64,000 bases of DNA from Caryophanales bacterium UBA4278 (GTDB lineage Bacteria; Bacillota_I; Bacilli_A; RFN20; CAG-826): assembly GCA_002395065.1 (NCBI GenBank), contig DGVS01000005.1:114687-178686 (forward strand), given 5' to 3'. The notes beneath the pieces are model-generated. The model saw only the letters and a list, made by a program, of their open reading frames with translations. It was not told the DNA's origin and made no database searches. Shown here in pieces: positions 47,035 through 52,512 of this stretch; position 1 is the stretch's first letter; the number at the start of each line of letters is the position of its first letter. The position numbers and the translations under genes were made by a program.

Positions 47035-47316
47035 TTATTTCTTTTCGACTTTGTAACCGAGTTTAAGCACGACTTTAATCGTCTCTAAAGCGGTATGACG
47101 ATCATAGTCTTTTTCCTCTTCGGAAAGTTCTTCATATGGAACAAGACACGAAGTGGTTTTCTTCTCCGAATCTTTCTTTTCTCCATAGACCCAACCTTCT
47201 TTGATTCTTTGCTTCGCCCAGACATCGTGAACGTTTTTCGCAATGAGTTCCACAAGAGGCTTTAAATCACTTGGAAGATCAATGCTTTTGGTATCGATTG
47301 GATTAGGCTTGTACAT
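47035..47316 (-). CDS. Stand-alone RyR-domain protein
   Basis: 93 residues that are essentially one RyR domain (Pfam Ryanodine receptor repeat): LIAKNVHDVWAKQRIKEGWV, YGEKKD, SCLVPYEELSEEEKDYDRHT and ALETIKVVLKLGY. The signature HdxWaxxriKeGWxYG is complete. Start: ATG at 47316, which overlaps the TerB-like gene by 14 bp; a TTG four codons earlier is possible. Last gene of a three-gene minus-strand unit that converges on the ClpP operon. Prokaryotic RyR domains are thought to sense nucleotide-like ligands; that role is inferred here. Confidence 0.88.
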   Translation of the reverse strand: MYKPNPIDTKSIDLPSDLKPLVELIAKNVHDVWAKQRIKEGWVYGEKKDSEKKTTSCLVPYEELSEEEKDYDRHTALETIKVVLKLGYKVEKK

Positions 47317-47749
47317 TTTTACATTCAAGGATGCGGTCGACTAGTTCGGCTTCTGGGTATGTAATAACTCCATCAGCACTAACTAAACAGGCGCCATAGA
47401 TAATCAAAGCAATTCTGTCATCACGATTAAGAATCGAGATGAACTCAAAGCAGTGTTCAACGAATTCGGCGTCACTACCACCATTCGTCATTTCATAAAA
47501 CTCATCATAAGTCATGTTGGATTCCGTGACGATACGGAAGAGTTCGTATTCTTCTCTAGAACAGTTTTTATCTCCGCTAACAAATAAACGGGTAAATAAG
47601 ACAAAAAGAGTCTTAATTTGGTCATTACTGACTCCACCATCGTGTAGACCACGAGCAAGACGAGATAAAGCTTCTTTAGCCGTTCCGACTTTTGTTTCGA
47701 AACTTGATTGACAGACGTCTTTTAAAGTTGATTCAACAGCTGGATTCAT
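47303..47749 (-). CDS. TerB-like helical protein
   Basis: 148 residues. The C-terminal half (DRIALIIYGACLVSADGVIT, then YPEAELVDRILE) is the TerB/tellurite-resistance type helical pair with an acidic turn. The N-terminal half (TKVGTAKEALSRLARGLHDG, LFVSGDKNCSREEYELFRIV) may be a second copy. TerB-like proteins commonly occur with stress or conflict systems at the membrane. It overlaps the RyR gene. Confidence 0.72.
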   Translation of the reverse strand: MNPAVESTLKDVCQSSFETKVGTAKEALSRLARGLHDGGVSNDQIKTLFVLFTRLFVSGDKNCSREEYELFRIVTESNMTYDEFYEMTNGGSDAEFVEHCFEFISILNRDDRIALIIYGACLVSADGVITYPEAELVDRILECKNVQA

Positions 47750-47799
47750 TTTTTATTCCTCACTTTAGATACTTTATATTTTACCAAAAACATTGGTTT

Positions 47800-48843
47800 T
47801 TAGGCGAGAGATATTTTCTTTTGTACTTTAATTAGATATACGTTTACTTTTTCTTTGTAGCGTTCCTCTTTGCTAGCCAATGTTAAATAGTATTTACTTC
47901 GGGCAAAATCACCGATGTAATAAAGACAAACGCCTTTTAAAAAGGCGATGTATGGATCAAGAGGATCTCTCTTATCAAAAGATAAAAGCTGATATGCAAG
48001 ATCATATTGTTTGAGTGTTAACAAGAATGGAATTGGTAGTTCCATGAGGTTTTCTTCGCTTAAGCGATTAGGGAAAACGCTTAAAACTTCCTCCATTAGG
48101 TGGATGAAAACGTTTCGATCACTAACTTCTTCGTAGACACGAATCAGTTGACGAGACAAAGCCTTGAAATTAGCTTGACGATGCTTAAAGAATGAATAGG
48201 TGAACGCCATGATGATTTTAACTTCTTCTTGTGACTTGATTGCGTCACTGATGAGAGGGAAATTATTAATAATTTTTTCTTTGTTTTCTTTGCTAATTGG
48301 GATAACTATTCCAACAACTCCGCTACCTTTATAACGTTCACGTAGTTCTCTTTGAGAATGAATTTGAGCGTGGATCTTTGAAATATTAGCCTTAATGACC
48401 ATTTTGAGGATCATTTCTGCTTTTTCACTAGCTTCATCTGGGTCATCGGCATAGTCATCTTCAATATCGCAATCTGGGAAGATGATTTTGGTGGCTTTGG
48501 TTTTCTCATCAATTAAGAAAACAACATTGATTGTCACGTTTTCTAGTTCAGGAACCATTTTTTCTTTGTAGTTTTTGTATACTTCATCACTGACTTCAAT
48601 CGAAATGTTTTCGACATCTTTATCTGGCCACTTTCTTTTAATAGTCTCAATACTTTCAGGAGGATAACATTGCTCTGGAGAAGACTCCACCATGAGTTTG
48701 AGAAGATCCTTCGCCATATAAATGGCGTCGTCATAGCCTTCACCAAAGGTGTAGGCTCCTAAAATATTAGGGATGGTGACATTAATAAAAGATCGATCTT
48801 CTTGATCCTGACATAATGTGATTGGGTAAGTGATGATTTTCAT
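47800..48843 (-). CDS. Protein with two HicB-like domains and a C-terminal TPR region
   Basis: 347 residues. Residues 1-55 have the HicB-like pattern (FINVTIPNILGAYTFGEGYD, DAIYMAKDLLKLM), and residues 105-150 look like a second copy (INVVFLIDEK, IIFPDCDIEDDYADDPDEAS, EKAEMILKMV). The C-terminus is TPR-like and similar to the end of the 39482-40426 protein. HicB is the partially degraded RNase H-fold antitoxin, but no HicA is present, so here it is probably a structural or binding module. First gene of the TerB-RyR unit. Confidence 0.65.
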   Translation of the reverse strand: MKIITYPITLCQDQEDRSFINVTIPNILGAYTFGEGYDDAIYMAKDLLKLMVESSPEQCYPPESIETIKRKWPDKDVENISIEVSDEVYKNYKEKMVPELENVTINVVFLIDEKTKATKIIFPDCDIEDDYADDPDEASEKAEMILKMVIKANISKIHAQIHSQRELRERYKGSGVVGIVIPISKENKEKIINNFPLISDAIKSQEEVKIIMAFTYSFFKHRQANFKALSRQLIRVYEEVSDRNVFIHLMEEVLSVFPNRLSEENLMELPIPFLLTLKQYDLAYQLLSFDKRDPLDPYIAFLKGVCLYYIGDFARSKYYLTLASKEERYKEKVNVYLIKVQKKISLA

Positions 48844-48933
48844 CTAATACAAGGATAACGGTTTTTACTCAAAAAGAAACTAATTCTTTTAATTTGATAT
48901 TCGCAATCATTAATACAAAATGAACATAATGCC

Positions 48934-48961
48934 TTGTAAAAAAGATAAATAATGATAGAGT
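48934..48961 (+). promoter_or_regulatory. Candidate promoter of an intergenic RNA
   Basis: TTGTAA, 16-nt spacer, TAGAGT; each hexamer matches at 4 of 6 positions. It lies just upstream of the structured segment that ends at a plus-strand terminator. Confidence 0.35.
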
Positions 48962-48967
48962 ATGAAT

Positions 48968-49057
48968 TAGAGGATGTATCCTCTCACTACGGATCAAGCT
49001 AATACATCATGACCAATAGTAGTGCGGCAATTATGATCAGTATAATTGCCTTTTTTT
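48968..49057 (+). ncRNA. Candidate structured small RNA
   Basis: About 90 nt. An AGAGGA-TGTA-TCCTCT hairpin, a CACTAC...GTAGTG stem (about 48985-49024) and a terminator GGCAATTAT-GATCAGT-ATAATTGCC with seven T (49026-49057). GATGTAT (48973-48979) can pair with ATACATC (49002-49008), which would compete with the first hairpin or form a pseudoknot. No coding gene lies downstream on this strand. The family is not recognised. Confidence 0.5.
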
Positions 49058-49077
49058 ATTAAACGCATTTCCTCAAA

Positions 49078-49116
49078 TCAGAGGGATGCATCCCGTCGGT
49101 GTTAACCGACTTTTTT
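49078..49116 (+). ncRNA. Second hairpin-terminator unit, possible tandem small RNA
   Basis: GGGATGCATCCC palindrome, then GTCGGT-GTTA-ACCGAC and six T. The GGATGyATCC element recurs from the preceding RNA (GGATGTATCC), so the two units may be related. No separate promoter is visible. Confidence 0.35.
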
Positions 49117-49129
49117 ATTTATAAACAAA

Positions 49130-49159
49130 AGAAAAGGTGATGCTTAATTGCACCACCTT
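49130..49159 (-). terminator. Terminator of the His-rich lipoprotein gene
   Basis: Minus-strand AAGGTGGTGCAATT and AAGCATCACCTT form a hairpin with 6+3 bp, followed by TTCTTTTGTTT. Confidence 0.7.
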
Positions 49160-49196
49160 AGATTGGTTAAAAATGAATGTTATGCGTTGAGAGAAT

Positions 49197-49796
49197 TTAA
49201 ATATTTCTTTCAACAATTTTAAACCAAACATCATCACGACTACTTAATTTTGATGCTTCAAGAATGAAATAAAGTTTTCCTTCTGCTCCTAAATTAACGG
49301 CTGTGTGTCCATCGAGTACAGCTGGAGTCTTAACTCCATCAACAATCGTATAGGCTGTTACAGCATCAGGAAGATTTGTTGGATCATGGTCTTCTAGTTC
49401 AAAGCCGTAGCCGGTGTGTCCACCACTAATACGATAACGAAGAACTTCGTTTTCACCTAAATCCATATAGGATGTTTTAAATATTCTTTCACCAGAATCG
49501 GTATCAAGCTCAATGGAGACACTTTCCATCATGTCAAATCCACAAACGGAACAAAGACCATTATCGTTCATGCTGTGGGCGGCACGATCTTTGTCTACTT
49601 CGTGACCACATGTGGCAGCGTGCCAGTGTTCAGAGTTATTTTTACTCCAAGCATCAGAGAAGGTGTGGACGTGAGCTGGTTCGCTAGTTTCACCACTAGT
49701 GGATGTTTGTCCTTCTTTTCCTTTGTTACCACCACATGCTGCTAAAGCAAGCATGGAGAAACAAAGTAGAGAAGTAAATATTTTTTTCTTATTCAT
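49197..49796 (-). CDS. Histidine-rich lipoprotein, possible metal-binding surface protein
   Basis: 199 residues with a lipoprotein signal peptide (lipobox LAAC, Cys near residue 21) and a Gly/Ser/Thr linker. Residues 41-88 contain HVHTFSDAW, EHWHAATCGHEVDKDRAAHS and CSVCGF, the His/Cys motif seen in many surface proteins of gut Firmicutes. The C-terminal 100 residues are beta-rich and unrecognised. TTCTCC on the plus strand is the AGGAG site before the ATG. A long inverted repeat lies in its leader. Confidence 0.72.
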   Translation of the reverse strand: MNKKKIFTSLLCFSMLALAACGGNKGKEGQTSTSGETSEPAHVHTFSDAWSKNNSEHWHAATCGHEVDKDRAAHSMNDNGLCSVCGFDMMESVSIELDTDSGERIFKTSYMDLGENEVLRYRISGGHTGYGFELEDHDPTNLPDAVTAYTIVDGVKTPAVLDGHTAVNLGAEGKLYFILEASKLSSRDDVWFKIVERNI

Positions 49797-49813
49797 TTTT
49801 TTCTCCTTTCTAA

Positions 49814-49888
49814 TTAGTTATCTCAACTAACTAATAAAGAAATGTTTCATCGATTCAAACACTTCGCTAGTTAGTGATAGATAACTTA
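49814..49888 (-). repeat. Long imperfect inverted repeat in the lipoprotein leader
   Basis: TTAGTTATCTCAACTAACTA (49814-49833) and CTAGTTAGTGATAGATAACT (49867-49886) are nearly complementary over about 20 bp with a 33-nt loop. It is likely an mRNA structure or a pair of operator half-sites. Confidence 0.5.
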
Positions 49889-49984
49889 ACTTTAATCATA
49901 CAAAGAAGAAGAAGAAGCAAGCACTCTCTACACTAAAGTGCTAGTACTAGATCGAACTTTTTCATTGAGCTTACTTGCTTAAAA

Positions 49985-50013
49985 TTGATATTTCGTTCAT
50001 TGTTATATACAAT
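49985..50013 (+). promoter_or_regulatory. Promoter of the EFR1 gene
   Basis: TTGATA, 17-nt spacer, TACAAT, ending 9 nt before the ATG. No ribosome-binding site is present, so the transcript is leaderless or nearly so. Confidence 0.65.
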
Positions 50014-50022
50014 AAACGCACA

Positions 50023-50925
50023 ATGGAAAATAAGCGCAAAGTACTATTAATCTATTATTCTGGGACAGGGAACACGAAATATGTGACTGACCATCTTTAT
50101 CAAAGACTTCTTGAAGAAGGCTTTGAGGTTGATGTCTACCGCATCAACCCATTAAAGATGGAAAGACTCGATTTAAATAGTTACGACTTAATCGGAATTG
50201 GTTATCCAATCTATGGGTTTAACCTTCCTAGTAAAGTCCATAAGTTTTTTAATAAACAAAGATTTAAAAAAGGTCAACAAGTCTTTGTGTATAAAGACTC
50301 TGGGGAAACCTGGAGAGAGAATGATTCTTCTTCTTTAGTTTTACGAAAGAAGATTAAGCATCAAAAAGCCGTCTTCACGAATGAATACCACTTTATGATG
50401 CCTTATAACATCCACTTCCGTTATGATGAAAATCTCGTGAAAGAGATGCTTACCATGGATCAGAAGTTAATGGAGATTCTCGTTAAAGAAATTAAAGACG
50501 ACATTCCAAATGTGAAGAAACTAAAGTTTCGCGATAATCTAATGAACAGATTATTCCGCTTAACTTATATCGGAGGTCCGGTTAATGTTTCCTTCTACAA
50601 GGTAGACAAGAAAAAATGTATTAAGTGTGGAAAATGTATTCAAGGTTGTCAGATGAAAAACATCTACTTTAACAAGAAAGGTAACATTAAGTTTCATCAT
50701 AAATGCTTAATGTGTTGTTATTGCACTTTGAACTGTCCGAAAGATGCGATCAAGATGGGTTTATTTAACTCCTGGAGAGTCAATAAACCATATGACTTCT
50801 CTAAAATAGAGAAAATAGAATTAACTGAACCAGTTATCACAGACAAAACAACCGGATTCTTCAAGTGTTATATTAAGACGTATCAATATATCAATCAAAG
50901 ATATAAAGAATTATTCGGAGAATAA
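50023..50925 (+). CDS. EFR1 family flavodoxin-ferredoxin fusion
   Basis: 300 residues. Residues 5-160 are a flavodoxin (LLIYYSGTGNTKYVTDHLYQ and LIGIGYPIYGFNLPSKVHKF), and residues 200-250 are a two-cluster ferredoxin with CIKCGKCIQGC and CLMCCYCTLNC. This matches the EFR1 (flavodoxin plus 2[4Fe-4S]) family of anaerobes, an electron-transfer protein. The start is the ATG at 50023; 16 more codons upstream would overlap the promoter. Confidence 0.92.
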   Translation: MENKRKVLLIYYSGTGNTKYVTDHLYQRLLEEGFEVDVYRINPLKMERLDLNSYDLIGIGYPIYGFNLPSKVHKFFNKQRFKKGQQVFVYKDSGETWRENDSSSLVLRKKIKHQKAVFTNEYHFMMPYNIHFRYDENLVKEMLTMDQKLMEILVKEIKDDIPNVKKLKFRDNLMNRLFRLTYIGGPVNVSFYKVDKKKCIKCGKCIQGCQMKNIYFNKKGNIKFHHKCLMCCYCTLNCPKDAIKMGLFNSWRVNKPYDFSKIEKIELTEPVITDKTTGFFKCYIKTYQYINQRYKELFGE

Positions 50926-50956
50926 AGAAAAGAGGTTAACCTCTTTCTTTTTTATC
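50926..50956 (+). terminator. Terminator after the EFR1 gene
   Basis: AAAGAGGTTAACCTCTTT palindrome starting at the stop codon, followed by CTTTTTT. Confidence 0.8.
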
Positions 50957-51247
50957 TCTTTCCTTTATTGTATGGTTGCCATAGGGTGTTCTTCTTTTCA
51001 TGAAGCAAACAAGATGATGATAGACTTGATAAATTAACTTCTTGAGCAAATTCCACCTTTTTCCGCGCCGTATAACCTTTTCGATATCTAAAAGAGCTCT
51101 GAAATTTGGTGAAACATGATTGAGCAATTCTCCTATTTGAAGAAGATCCATTAATATCGATTTTCTAATCACTTGAGAATTACAAAAGTCCTCTAGTGTA
51201 TTAATCAACTTAAATGCGTCCTTTAATTCACGATAGTGTTTGTTAAT
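50936..51247 (-). pseudogene. Decayed HEPN/HepT-like gene carrying an LRR-gene fragment
   Basis: Reading continues in frame from just after the glycosyltransferase stop (HYRELKDAFKLINTLEDFCN) and gives IRKSILMDLLQIGELLNHVS, which resembles the HepT/DUF86 (HEPN) pattern. After SPNFRALLDIEKVI the similarity ends. Positions 51008-51080 match 53391-53463 in the neighbouring LRR gene at 66 of 73 bases; in the LRR frame they would encode KKVEFAQEVNLSSLSSSC. The longest ORF (50936-51208, TTG start) has no ribosome-binding site. It is a chimera of two gene fragments. Confidence 0.6.
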
Positions 51248-52390
51248 TTAGTTTTCATCTTTATGTTTTTTGGTTTCAAGAATCATTTGTTCCATCCGAC
51301 TCATACAGTGTTCAACAGAGTATTCTTCAGCAAAACCATCATAAAGCTTTTCGATACGTTCTTTTTCTTCTGGATGATCAATAAAATAATCAATGAGTTT
51401 AGATAAAGATTTATAGTTGCGTTTTTTAAAGATACATTTCTTATCACGAACAAATAGACGTGTCGCGCTTTTCTTACTATCCGAAACAATGGTTAGTTTT
51501 TGACAGGCTAATGCTTCAATACAAGCGATGCCTTCCAGTTCCACAATTGCTGGATGAACGTAGATATCCGAGTAATGCATAATATCTACTACTTCTTCAC
51601 GAGAAAATTGCTGCATCACAATTGGATTAGTGAGCTTTTTTGCTAGACGTCTAAACTTGCCCTCTTGTAAACCTTGCCCAGCTAAAACAAGCTGAATTTC
51701 TTTCTCATGTTTACTATTTAAAACAGCCTTAATTAAGGTGTCTTGGGATTTCTCTTTGGAGAGGCGACCAACGGAAGAAATAACAATTTTATCCGCAAAT
51801 TGTTGGGGTTTTTTCACAATTCTAGGTCTCATATCAGGATTAACACCATTAGAGATAACATAACCATTTGTGTGGCAATGGATATTCTTTTCAAAGATGT
51901 CACGAATAAACTTGGTTGGATAATGAATCGCATCAACTTTGGAGAATGTATTACGGTAAATATACTTATAAACCCAGTGGTTCACTAATCCGAAATTCTT
52001 CAAACCAAAATATGAGGTGAGGTTTTCGGCTTGCATATGAAAGCCAATTGATACTGGAATGTTATATTTATTCGCTAAACGAATGACTGTGTTACATAGA
52101 TGGAATGGAACAATCGCATGAATATAATCCGCTCCATCTAAACATTCGTTAATGACATTATCATCAGCATGACTAAGTTTAACTCCAACGCGGTCAAGTA
52201 ATCCGTTAAAGATCTTTAAATCAAGCGTTGGAACGATATAGAATCGATCATCATCTTCTTTATCGCTATATGGGCAGAGAACACGGACATCATAATTATG
52301 ATCCATTAAGTAACGAACAAGGTTCATTGTAGCAACATTTGTTCCATTACCTTCGTTACATAAGACATCACTAACAACAACAATTTTCAT
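51248..52390 (-). CDS. Glycosyltransferase family 4, diacylglycerol glucosyltransferase-like
   Basis: 380 residues with two Rossmann domains (GT-B). N-terminal MKIVVVSDVLCNEGNGTNVA, acceptor-domain segment IVPFHLCNTVIRLANKYNIPVSIGFHMQ, and C-terminal donor site SVGRLSKEKSQDTLIKAV, then HPAIVELEGIACIEALACQK (the E-x7-E motif). The pattern is close to enzymes making mono-glucosyl-diacylglycerol. Membrane-lipid glycosylation is the best guess; the acceptor is not proven. The start is the ATG at 52390 with AAGGAGG upstream; 20 upstream codons are excluded. Confidence 0.85.
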   Translation of the reverse strand: MKIVVVSDVLCNEGNGTNVATMNLVRYLMDHNYDVRVLCPYSDKEDDDRFYIVPTLDLKIFNGLLDRVGVKLSHADDNVINECLDGADYIHAIVPFHLCNTVIRLANKYNIPVSIGFHMQAENLTSYFGLKNFGLVNHWVYKYIYRNTFSKVDAIHYPTKFIRDIFEKNIHCHTNGYVISNGVNPDMRPRIVKKPQQFADKIVISSVGRLSKEKSQDTLIKAVLNSKHEKEIQLVLAGQGLQEGKFRRLAKKLTNPIVMQQFSREEVVDIMHYSDIYVHPAIVELEGIACIEALACQKLTIVSDSKKSATRLFVRDKKCIFKKRNYKSLSKLIDYFIDHPEEKERIEKLYDGFAEEYSVEHCMSRMEQMILETKKHKDEN

Positions 52391-52460
52391 TCTCGCCCTC
52401 CTTAAAGACGCAAGAAATAATCTACAAAATATTGTCTTATTTGTAAACAAATATCTTCAA

Positions 52461-52494
52461 TAAAAGCACCTGTCAATCGTTTAGACAGGTGCTT
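52461..52494 (-). terminator. Terminator of the surface-protein operon
   Basis: AAGCACCTGTC-9 nt-GACAGGTGCTT, an 11-bp perfect stem with a TTTTATT flank on the minus strand, 19 bp after the LRR-gene stop. Confidence 0.85.
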
Positions 52495-52512
52495 ATTCGG
52501 AATGATTATTTT

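Larger units (their letters stand above)
48844..49196. other. 353-bp gene-free stretch with plus-strand RNA signals
   Basis: No ORF of note. It contains a promoter-like pair, two strong plus-strand terminators not explained by any plus-strand gene, and the minus-strand terminator of the following lipoprotein gene. See the separate entries. Confidence 0.6.

Noticed and set aside
47303..47316. TTG start for the RyR-domain gene four codons upstream
   Set aside because: The ATG at 47316 is simpler; neither start has a ribosome-binding site, so the choice is not certain.
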